From contig DCNF01000037.1 of NCBI GenBank assembly GCA_002322035.1, positions 39,041 through 46,036 of the forward strand: DNA of 6,996 bases, in the 5' to 3' direction. Under the pieces are notes generated by a model that did not search any database, was not told the origin of the DNA, and saw nothing but the letters and a program-made list of their open reading frames with translations. This document shows positions 1 through 5,731 of the stretch, piece after piece. The translations under genes and the position numbers were made by a program. The stretch comes from Geobacter sp. UBA1603 (lineage in GTDB: Bacteria > Desulfobacterota > Desulfuromonadia > Geobacterales > Pseudopelobacteraceae). The number at the start of each line of letters is the position of its first letter. Positions within the stretch are counted from its first letter, which is position 1.

Positions 1-351
1 GTTGACGTCATGCTGGTGCTGCTCGTCATTTTCATGGTCACGGCGCCGATGATGCAACAGGGGGTACAGGTCAACCTGCCCAAGGCTGACACAAAAGCCA
101 TGACCCCTGCCGAGGAAACGGTGATCGTCACGGTTGACAAATCCGGCAAGACCTTCATCAATAAAGACGAGGTCCCGGCTGCCGACCTGCGCAACCGGTT
201 GACGGCGATGTTTGCCAACCGGAGCAAAAAAGAGGTATTCCTCAAGGCTGACGCGGGTGTCCCCTACGGCGAGGTGGTGCGTGCCATGGCGGATATCAAG
301 GGGGCGGGAATCGAGCGCCTCGGCATGGTGACGGAACCGGCGCAGAAATAG
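1..351 (+). CDS. tolR: TolR, proton-channel subunit of the Tol-Pal motor (5' end missing)
   Basis: ExbD/TolR family inner-membrane protein. With TolQ it forms the proton-driven stator that energises TolA during outer-membrane constriction and maintenance. The frame is open from base 1, and 116 codons precede the TAG at 349-351. The first visible residues, VDVMLVLLVIFMVTAP, are the family's single transmembrane helix; the Asp encoded at 4-6 aligns with the essential proton-path Asp of E. coli TolR (D23). GVQVNLPKA then leads into the periplasmic domain, ending with VPYGEVVRAMADIKGAGIERLGMVTEP, close to the VPYDEIIKALNLLHSAGVKSVGLMTQP region of E. coli TolR. E. coli TolR has about 142 residues, so roughly 20-30 N-terminal residues lie outside the window. 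The ATG at 10 is inside the helix and is not the start. ExbD is the alternative, but tolA, tolB and pal downstream make TolR the clear choice. Confidence 0.95.
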   Translation, partial: VDVMLVLLVIFMVTAPMMQQGVQVNLPKADTKAMTPAEETVIVTVDKSGKTFINKDEVPAADLRNRLTAMFANRSKKEVFLKADAGVPYGEVVRAMADIKGAGIERLGMVTEPAQK

Positions 352-353
352 AC

Positions 354-1091
354 ATGGCCACCCGCAAGGTCCCACAAGATGCCGGCATGGGCATCGGACT
401 GTTTGTTTCCACCGTCACACACCTGGCGGTTTTTTTGTTGCTGTACTGGTGGGGCGGCCAGCACATAAGCCTGCCGATCCAGGAGACCTATTACGTCGAT
501 GTGGTCAACCTGCCGGTTGCCGATCCCCGTTCCGGGAGTCCGGTCCAGCAGGGTGACAGCCAACCGGCCCCTTCCCCGGCGGCCGATCCGCCTCCCCAGG
601 TACTTCCGGCGCCACGGGCAGACAAGGCTTCCCCTCCCAAGGCCCCGGTGCGTAAGGATACGGATGAACTTCAGGAGCGGATTGAGAAGCTTAAGCGGGC
701 CGACGAGGCGCGCCAGCAGGAGGCCGCACTTGCCCGCCTGAAAGCCAGGATCAGAACCCAGGGGAGCGGCCGGGCCGGGATGCCGGGCAAGCAGGGTTCA
801 GAGGCCGGCAGCGACTACAGCGCCTATCTCAAGTCGCGGCTTGAGGATGCCCTGGAAAAAACCGCCAGTTATTCCAGCAGATCCCCCGAGGTTGTGGTCA
901 GGCTGTTCGTGGATGGCGATGGCCGGCTTTCGAGGCGTAAAACCGAGCGCAGCAGCGGCGATCGGGCATTCGAAATATCGGTTCTGCGGGCGATTGAACT
1001 GGCCAGCGAAAAATTTCCGCCGCCCCCCGGCCGATCAGCCTATGAAGGAGTTTTTGTGTTCAGACCGAAAGGAATAACAGCTGCCCAATGA
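354..1091 (+). CDS. tolA: TolA-like / TonB-family energy transducer of the Tol-Pal system
   Basis: Inner-membrane-anchored periplasmic protein that should couple the TolQR motor to TolB/Pal. Residues 1-15 are cytoplasmic, and residues 16-33 form one membrane helix containing S19-x3-H23, the Ser/His motif that TolA and TonB use to contact TolQ/ExbB. A Pro/Ala-rich spacer (about 54-100) follows, then a short charged, probably coiled-coil helix (103-135), a Gly-rich linker, and a C-terminal TonB_2/TolA-like domain (155-240; YLKSRLEDALEK, VVVRLFVDGDGRL, SSGDRAFEISVLRAIE, FPPPP). At 245 residues it is much shorter than E. coli TolA (421), mostly because helical domain II is reduced, and it has no cysteine, unlike E. 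coli domain III. It begins 2 bases after the tolR stop with no clear Shine-Dalgarno, suggesting translational coupling. Met12 (base 387) is a possible later start but would leave almost nothing before the helix. The family is clear; TolA rather than TonB is inferred from context. Confidence 0.88.
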   Translation: MATRKVPQDAGMGIGLFVSTVTHLAVFLLLYWWGGQHISLPIQETYYVDVVNLPVADPRSGSPVQQGDSQPAPSPAADPPPQVLPAPRADKASPPKAPVRKDTDELQERIEKLKRADEARQQEAALARLKARIRTQGSGRAGMPGKQGSEAGSDYSAYLKSRLEDALEKTASYSSRSPEVVVRLFVDGDGRLSRRKTERSSGDRAFEISVLRAIELASEKFPPPPGRSAYEGVFVFRPKGITAAQ

Positions 1092-2374
1092 TCATCCGCT
1101 GCCTGATGATATTTCTGGCGCTTCTGCTCCCGCTGCCGGCACAAGCTGCCACCAACGGCCCGGTGCTGGTTGAAGCCCGCGGAAACAGACAGCTGAAAAT
1201 GGCGGTCGAAATCCCGCGCAGCAGCGATGCTGCCCCGGCGCCGCTGCTTGCCCGCGAGATGGCCGAGGTGGTTGCCTTTGACATGAACATGGCCGGCACC
1301 GTGGCGGCAGAAACCCGCGAACTTCTGCCGTTTCCTGAAGTTATCGGTTTTGGTGCCCGTGATTTTTCAGCCTGGGTTGCCGGCGGGTTTGATCTGCTGG
1401 TGCGCAGTGAATATATCCGCAAGGGTGAGGAATTGACGGTCGAATTCCGGATGTACGACGTGCAGACCCGCAGCCTGATGGCTTCGCGGCGCTACCTCGG
1501 GCAACAGACCGAACTGCGCCGGTTTGCCCACGCCTTTGCCGATGAGGTCATGCTGGCCTTGACCGGCGAGCGGGGCTGCTTTACCACCCGCGTTGCTTTT
1601 GTCTCGACCGAGACCGGAAACAAGGAGATCGCGGTGATGGATTGGGACGGCTACAATCTCCGCCGGGTAACATCCAACGGTTCAATCAATCTCAATCCCG
1701 ACTTTTCGCCCGATGGAAGCCAGCTGATTTTCACCTCTTACAAGCGCGGCAACCCGGACCTCTACCGCCGTCTGCTGTCAACAACGGCCGATGTGCCGCT
1801 TTCCCATCGCAAAGGGCTTAACATTACCGGCACCTGGTCTCCGGACGGGAACAGCATCGCGCTGGCGTTAAGCAAGGACGGCGATGCCGAGATCTACCGG
1901 ATTGACCGGGATGGAAACAATCCACTGCGCCTGACGGTCAGCCCTTCGATCGAGGTCTCGCCGGCCTGGTCTCCGGACGGAAGCCGGCTGGCATTTGTCT
2001 CTGACCGGCTTGGTAGCCCGCAGATTTTCGTCATGGATTCAAACGGCGGCAATCTTCACCGGCTCACCAGCACTGGCAATTACAACGTGGCTCCGCGCTG
2101 GTCTCCCAAAGGGGACCGGATTGCCTATGCCCGTATGCAGGGGGGCAGCTTCCAGATTTTTACGATCAATGCCGACGGCAGTGGCGATACGCAGCTGACC
2201 AGCAGCGGCAGTAATGAAAATCCGGCCTGGTCTCCCGATGGCCGCCTGATCGCTTTCAGCTCAAAACGGGGCGGCCCGGAAGCGCTCTACGTCATGCGCG
2301 CCGACGGTAGTGGCCAGACCAAAGTCAGCCGGGGCAAAGGAGCCCACAGCCAGCCGGCCTGGTCGAAGCAGTAA
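1088..2374 (+). CDS. tolB: TolB, periplasmic beta-propeller of the Tol-Pal system
   Basis: Soluble periplasmic protein that binds Pal and is pulled by TolA, controlling how much Pal is free to grip peptidoglycan. The 428 residues match the usual length (E. coli 430). A Sec signal peptide (1-20, cleavage after the AQA at 18-20) is followed by an N-terminal alpha/beta domain (about 25-160; FDLLVRSEYI, VEFRMYDVQTRSLM) and a six-bladed propeller. Blade motifs are FSPDG at 206, WSPDG at 250, WSPDG at 294, WSPKG at 338, WSPDG at 381 and a final WSKQ ending the protein, a regular 43-44 residue period. The start codon overlaps the tolA stop as ATGA (1088-1091). AAAGGA at 1068-1073 is rather far away, so translation is probably coupled to tolA. 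Met7 (base 1106) is a weaker alternative. I see no terminator after the TAA, so transcription may continue into pal. Confidence 0.96.
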   Translation: MIIRCLMIFLALLLPLPAQAATNGPVLVEARGNRQLKMAVEIPRSSDAAPAPLLAREMAEVVAFDMNMAGTVAAETRELLPFPEVIGFGARDFSAWVAGGFDLLVRSEYIRKGEELTVEFRMYDVQTRSLMASRRYLGQQTELRRFAHAFADEVMLALTGERGCFTTRVAFVSTETGNKEIAVMDWDGYNLRRVTSNGSINLNPDFSPDGSQLIFTSYKRGNPDLYRRLLSTTADVPLSHRKGLNITGTWSPDGNSIALALSKDGDAEIYRIDRDGNNPLRLTVSPSIEVSPAWSPDGSRLAFVSDRLGSPQIFVMDSNGGNLHRLTSTGNYNVAPRWSPKGDRIAYARMQGGSFQIFTINADGSGDTQLTSSGSNENPAWSPDGRLIAFSSKRGGPEALYVMRADGSGQTKVSRGKGAHSQPAWSKQ

Positions 2375-2400
2375 GCATACGGTAACGATACAAAATTTTT

Positions 2401-2413
2401 ATCGATTATCGAT
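2401..2413. promoter_or_regulatory. Dyad ATCGAT-T-ATCGAT beside the pal promoter (possible operator)
   Basis: Two copies of the self-complementary hexamer ATCGAT are separated by one T, giving a 13-bp near-perfect palindrome. It can also be read as a tandem ATCGATT repeat (2401-2414). It abuts and shares one base with the putative -35 box starting at 2413, where a dimeric regulator would interfere with or assist polymerase. The symmetry is visible in the sequence; any regulatory role is inferred, and ATCGAT can recur by chance in AT-rich promoter DNA. Confidence 0.3.
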
Positions 2414-2440
2414 TGCAATACAAACGATCTTATGTATAAT
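2413..2440 (+). promoter_or_regulatory. Sigma-70-type promoter in front of pal
   Basis: TTGCAA at 2413-2418 and a perfect TATAAT at 2435-2440 are 16 bp apart, inside an otherwise AT-rich 139-bp gap between tolB and pal. An A/T tract (caaaattttt, 2391-2400) lies further upstream and could act as an UP element. Initiation would be expected around 2447, leaving a leader of about 65 bases before pal. This would let pal be made in excess over the other Tol proteins, which fits an abundant structural lipoprotein. Confidence 0.65.
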
Positions 2441-2500
2441 CCACTCTCATCTACTTATGAGCACGATTCCGGCAGTAATGTTTCACGACACTATGTAATC

Positions 2501-2508
2501 AAAGGAGA
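2501..2508 (+). promoter_or_regulatory. Strong Shine-Dalgarno of pal
   Basis: AAAGGAGA ends 5 bases before the ATG at 2514, near ideal complementarity and spacing. It is clearly better than the sites before tolA and tolB, and it fixes the pal start against in-frame alternatives. Confidence 0.85.
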
Positions 2509-2513
2509 ATGCA

Positions 2514-3089
2514 ATGAAAAAGGGAACAGTGGCACTGATGGCGGCACTTGGTCTGGCAGCCTTTCTGGTCGGTGGCTGCGCAAGCAACGAGACAGTCAAG
2601 AAGGAAGAGCCGGTGGCGGCAACCGTAAAGGCGGAACAGCCCAAGGCTTCAGCAGCCAAGCCTGAGCCGGTTCAGCAGCAGGCTCCGGTTGAAAAGCCGA
2701 AAGCAGAAGCACCCAAGACGGTTGACCAGTCCGGCTCCAAGGCATCGGCCGCTGTGGCAAATTTTGAAACGGTCTATTTTGATTTTGACAAGTCCGATCT
2801 GCGTCAGGATGCCCGCACAGTCCTGTCCAAAAATGCAGAGCTCATGCTCAAAGTCAATACCGGCGCCAAGGTTACCATTGAAGGACACTGCGACGAGCGC
2901 GGCTCGGCTGAATACAACCTGGCACTCGGTGAGCGCCGGGCAAAATCGGCCATGCAGTACCTTTTGACCCTCGGTGTTCCGGCCGACCGTCTTTCAACTG
3001 TCAGCTACGGCAAAGAAAAACCGGCTGTTCAGGGCAGTGATGAGGCCGCCTGGGCCAAAAACCGGCGGGCAGAGTTCGTCGCAAAATAA
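2514..3089 (+). CDS. pal: Pal, peptidoglycan-associated outer-membrane lipoprotein
   Basis: Lipoprotein of the outer membrane that binds peptidoglycan non-covalently and is released or loaded by TolB/TolA. The lipoprotein signal is residues 1-21 with lipobox VGGC and lipidated Cys22; Ala follows the Cys, so no inner-membrane retention Asp is present. Residues 28-80 are an Ala/Lys/Pro/Glu-rich linker. Residues 83-191 are the OmpA-like domain: VYFDFDKSDLR (87-97), IEGHCDERG (122-130), YNLALGERRA (134-143), VSYGKEKPAV (163-172) and KNRRAEFV at the end. D127 and R142 correspond to the Asp and Arg that hold diaminopimelate in OmpA-family proteins. At 191 residues it is slightly longer than E. coli Pal (173). 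It has its own promoter and strong ribosome-binding site, and an intrinsic terminator follows. No cpoB/ybgF comes after it. Confidence 0.97.
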   Translation: MKKGTVALMAALGLAAFLVGGCASNETVKKEEPVAATVKAEQPKASAAKPEPVQQQAPVEKPKAEAPKTVDQSGSKASAAVANFETVYFDFDKSDLRQDARTVLSKNAELMLKVNTGAKVTIEGHCDERGSAEYNLALGERRAKSAMQYLLTLGVPADRLSTVSYGKEKPAVQGSDEAAWAKNRRAEFVAK

Positions 3090-3115
3090 GCTCCGTTTTC
3101 CATCTGCACTCCATA

Positions 3116-3158
3116 CAAACGCCGGGAGAAGACCTTCTCCCGGCGTTTGCTCGTTTTT
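3116..3158 (+). terminator. Intrinsic terminator after pal
   Basis: An uninterrupted 15-bp inverted repeat (3116-3130 with 3135-3149, core CGCCGGGAGAA) closes on a GACC tetraloop and is followed, after CTCG, by TTTTT at 3154-3158. It lies 26 bases after the pal stop and should end the tol-pal transcript. The complementary strand lacks a comparable T-tract, so it is one-directional. Confidence 0.92.
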
Positions 3159-3187
3159 ATCCATCTCATCCCGCAAATAAATTCCTC

Positions 3188-3219
3188 TTGACATTAACAT
3201 AACCGGCAATATATATAAT
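3188..3219 (+). promoter_or_regulatory. Promoter region of the efflux operon
   Basis: A consensus TTGACA -35 box at 3188-3193 is followed by an AT-rich run. Candidate -10 boxes are TATATA at 3210-3215 (16-bp spacer), TATATA at 3212-3217 (18 bp) and TATAAT at 3214-3219 (20 bp, too long for that box to be ideal). The 25 bases 3208-3232 contain one C and one G, and include the palindrome CATATATG (3224-3231) just past the -10 region, a place where a repressor could bind. The promoter is well supported as a region; the exact -10 and any operator are uncertain. Confidence 0.7.
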
Positions 3220-3251
3220 TATTCATATATGTACTACGAGGAGCGTTTGCT

Positions 3252-4592
3252 ATGCCGATTCTTATTGTGGCGGTTTTTCTTCTCTGCTGGACTGCAGCGC
3301 CCGCTCCGGGGGCAGAGAGCCCCCTGACTCTGAAAAGCGCCGTTGAGAAAGCGCTGTCGGGAAACGGCCGGATCAGATCGGCGGCATACCGTGCCGAAGC
3401 GGCCAGGCAGGCGGCGGCTGGAGTTGAGTCCCGCTATTACCCTCGTCTGGTTTTTGAAGAAACATTCTCGATCTCTAATTCCCCGCCGCAGGCGTTCATG
3501 ATGAAACTTGATCAGGGGCGCTTCAGCCAGAGCGACTTCCAGATCCCGTCGCTGAACAATCCGCCACTGACCCGTAATTTCAGCACACTTCTGACGCTTC
3601 AGCAGCCGCTGTATGATCCCTCGTTGCGACCTCAACACGAGCTGGCGGTACGTGGTGCTGAACACCAGCGCCATGCGCTTGATGCAACCCGCCAGGAGAC
3701 GGTGTTTCAGGTGTTCCGGCTCTATCTGGATCTTTTCCGGCTGAAAGCCCGGGTTTCAGCATCCGGGAAGGCGGTTGACGAGGCCCGCGAAAGCCTGCGC
3801 CTTGCCGGGGTCAGGTCTGCTGCCGGCGTAGGGCTGCGTTCGGACGAATTGCGGGCCCGCACTCACCTGTCGGCCATGGAGCAAAATCTGGTGACGGCGC
3901 ACAATGATTTCTCTATCGCCCGACTGCAGCTGGCATATGCGCTTGGATTCGAATCTGACCGCGGCATGACACTTGACGATATCCTGCCCGAATTCCCGGT
4001 GGTCCGCTCCCTGGATGATCTAACAACCCTGGCGCTTACCAACCGGAGCGACCTCCTGGGGGTTCTGTCAGAGCGCGGGAGGGCCGATGCAGCCGTCAAA
4101 CTGGCAGGCAGCGACCTGCTGCCGACCGTCGGCGCGGTCGCTTCATACCAGCTGAATGGCCGTGATCTGCCGTTCGGGGCCGATAACGATGCCTGGAGTG
4201 CCGGCGTCAGGCTTAGCTGGCAGTTGTTTGACGGTTTCCGGCGTTACCGGGAGCAGGACCGGGCCAGGGCTGAGCGATCGGCGCTGGCAGAGCAGTTCGA
4301 CTATGCGCTCAAGGAGGTAAAGCTCCAGGTCCAGGAGAGTGTGCTGCGGCGGGATGAGGCTGCCAAGCGCCTCGAGATGGCCCGCCACAGCCAGCTTGAT
4401 GCCGAAGAGACCGTTCGCCTGCTGACCCGGCGCTTTGAAAATTCGCTGGCAACAATGGTTGAACTGCTTGACGGGCAGACCGCCTACAATCAGGCCCGGG
4501 CCGCCCTGGTCGATGCTGAGGCCGGGTATCTTCTGGCAAACGGCAGGGTCTATCATATGGCAGGAGTTCTCGCGAAGGAGATTCTGAAATGA
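3252..4592 (+). CDS. TolC-family outer-membrane efflux channel (first gene of RND operon)
   Basis: Outer-membrane factor that should form the trimeric exit duct of the pump encoded downstream. The 446 residues and tandem internal architecture fit the OEP/TolC family. A cleaved signal peptide (about 1-21, PGA before Glu22) is followed by helix SAVEKALSGNGRIRSAAYRAEAARQ, strand YYPRLVFEE (62-70), LTLQQPLYD (114-122), a long helical stretch (about 125-235), then the second repeat with LLPTVGAVASYQLNG (289-303), VRLSWQLFDGFRR (319-331) and the terminal helix GQTAYNQARAALVDAEAGYL. Segment FMMKLDQGRF (82-91) is one I associate with Geobacter-type homologues. GAGGAG (3238-3243) lies 8 bases before the ATG, and an in-frame stop at 3216-3218 with no other start codon after it fixes this start. 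The signal peptide's N-region (MPILIVAV) has no Lys/Arg, which is unusual. Substrate cannot be told from this gene. Confidence 0.93.
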   Translation: MPILIVAVFLLCWTAAPAPGAESPLTLKSAVEKALSGNGRIRSAAYRAEAARQAAAGVESRYYPRLVFEETFSISNSPPQAFMMKLDQGRFSQSDFQIPSLNNPPLTRNFSTLLTLQQPLYDPSLRPQHELAVRGAEHQRHALDATRQETVFQVFRLYLDLFRLKARVSASGKAVDEARESLRLAGVRSAAGVGLRSDELRARTHLSAMEQNLVTAHNDFSIARLQLAYALGFESDRGMTLDDILPEFPVVRSLDDLTTLALTNRSDLLGVLSERGRADAAVKLAGSDLLPTVGAVASYQLNGRDLPFGADNDAWSAGVRLSWQLFDGFRRYREQDRARAERSALAEQFDYALKEVKLQVQESVLRRDEAAKRLEMARHSQLDAEETVRLLTRRFENSLATMVELLDGQTAYNQARAALVDAEAGYLLANGRVYHMAGVLAKEILK

Positions 4593-5728
4593 CCGTTCCA
4601 TCACGTAATAAACCGCGAGTCGGCATACTGACACAAAGAACAGTTCTGCTGGCACTGGCCGTCATGGCGGGATGTGGTACAGGGCATGATTCCGCCCAGA
4701 AGGCGCCGGAAACCCGGCCAGCGATCTCAGGTCTCGGCCTTGAAACAGTGGCCGTTACGGCGATGCCCGAGACGGTCGACGTGGTCGGCACTGTCCGCGC
4801 CAGAACGAGTGCTCTGGTTTCGACCCGTATTCCAGGTGTTGTGAGCGTTCTCAAGGTGCGTGAAGGCGACCGGGTGCGCAAGGGGCAGATCCTCATGCAG
4901 TTGGACGCCCAGGAAAACCAGGCCCTTGCGGCGCAGTCGGCATCGGGAATCGACGAGGCCCGCCGGGCTCTGGACGAAGCCGTCGCCCGCAGAAAACTTG
5001 CCGATGCCACCTTTGAACGCTATCACAGGCTGTTTACTGAACAGGCGGTAAGCCGGCAGGAATTTGATGTGCGGCAGACCGACCGGGAACTTGCTGCCCA
5101 GGGTGTCGCCCGGGCCGAAGCCAGGCTCAAGCAAGCACAGGAAGGGGCCAGGGCTGCTTCAGCCATGGCTGACTACACGAGGGTTATCGCACCGATTTCG
5201 GGCATAATCACCAGTAAGCAGGTCGATCTGGGGGCAACGGTATTCCCATCCCAGCCGCTGATGACCATTGAGGATGAGTCACACTACCAGTTGGAATTGG
5301 CGATCCCTGAAACCCTGGCGCAAAAAATCCGCCCCGGCATGCCGGTTCGGGTCAGTCTCGACGCATCCGGTACGACCGCCCAGACCAGGATCGCGGAAGT
5401 CGTTCCGGCGGCTGACCCGGCCAGCCGCACCTTCATCGCCAAGATTGATCTCAATCAGAAGGGGATTCGTTCCGGTATGTTCGGGCGTGGAGTGGTCTCG
5501 CTCGGCAGCACGGTGAACGCTATGCTGGTGCCGCGCAGCGCCGTGCTCGAAAAGGGCGCCCTGACATCCGTCTGGGTCGTCGGAGCAGGGCAGACCACCC
5601 GGCTGCGGCTGGTAAGGGTTGGCAAGACGGTCGGTGACCGGGTCGAGATCCTTTCCGGGCTTGCGGCCGGAGACCGGGTGGTGGTGTCAGGGTTAGAGAA
5701 GGTCAGTGAAGGGGCAAAGGTGGAGTGA
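4589..5728 (+). CDS. RND efflux periplasmic adaptor (membrane-fusion protein), probable lipoprotein
   Basis: HlyD/AcrA-type adaptor that joins the RND pump to the TolC-type channel. The 379 residues show the family order: N-terminal signal with probable lipobox MAGC (Cys29; Met at -3 is atypical), first half of the lipoyl domain (about 68-107; IPGVVSVLKVREGDRVRKGQ), alpha-helical hairpin (about 108-194), second lipoyl half (195-230; APISGIITSKQVDLGATV), beta-barrel (about 231-305; RPGMPVRVSLD, GMFGRGVVSL) and membrane-proximal domain (306-379; LVPRSAVLEKG, VEILSGLAAGDRVVVSGLE). The helical hairpin is of ordinary AcrA-like length. The ATG overlaps the preceding stop as ATGA, with AAGGAG at 4575-4580, 8 bases away, so co-translation with the channel gene is expected. 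I see no metal-binding His/Met-rich region, which argues mildly against a CusB/CzcB role. Confidence 0.93.
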   Translation: MTVPSRNKPRVGILTQRTVLLALAVMAGCGTGHDSAQKAPETRPAISGLGLETVAVTAMPETVDVVGTVRARTSALVSTRIPGVVSVLKVREGDRVRKGQILMQLDAQENQALAAQSASGIDEARRALDEAVARRKLADATFERYHRLFTEQAVSRQEFDVRQTDRELAAQGVARAEARLKQAQEGARAASAMADYTRVIAPISGIITSKQVDLGATVFPSQPLMTIEDESHYQLELAIPETLAQKIRPGMPVRVSLDASGTTAQTRIAEVVPAADPASRTFIAKIDLNQKGIRSGMFGRGVVSLGSTVNAMLVPRSAVLEKGALTSVWVVGAGQTTRLRLVRVGKTVGDRVEILSGLAAGDRVVVSGLEKVSEGAKVE

Positions 5729-5731
5729 CCC

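Noticed and set aside
10..351. ATG at 10 as the tolR start
   Set aside because: It falls inside the transmembrane helix, after the conserved Asp; the frame is open to base 1 and the true start is upstream of the window.
1833..2240. Repeated DNA, e.g. CCTGGTCTCCGGACGG at 1833 and again at 1965 (132 bp apart)
   Set aside because: The repeats are exactly 44 codons apart and encode the WSPDG corners of the TolB propeller blades; they reflect protein structure, not a DNA repeat or array.
2310..2665. Small + strand open frames spanning the tolB-pal gap (2310-2498 and 2432-2665)
   Set aside because: They overlap the end of tolB or the start of pal out of frame, lack ribosome-binding sites, and cover a recognisable promoter.
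4309..5010. 233-codon minus-strand open frame across the channel/adaptor junction
   Set aside because: It is antisense to two well-supported genes, low-complexity Ser/Arg/Thr-rich, and has no family resemblance.
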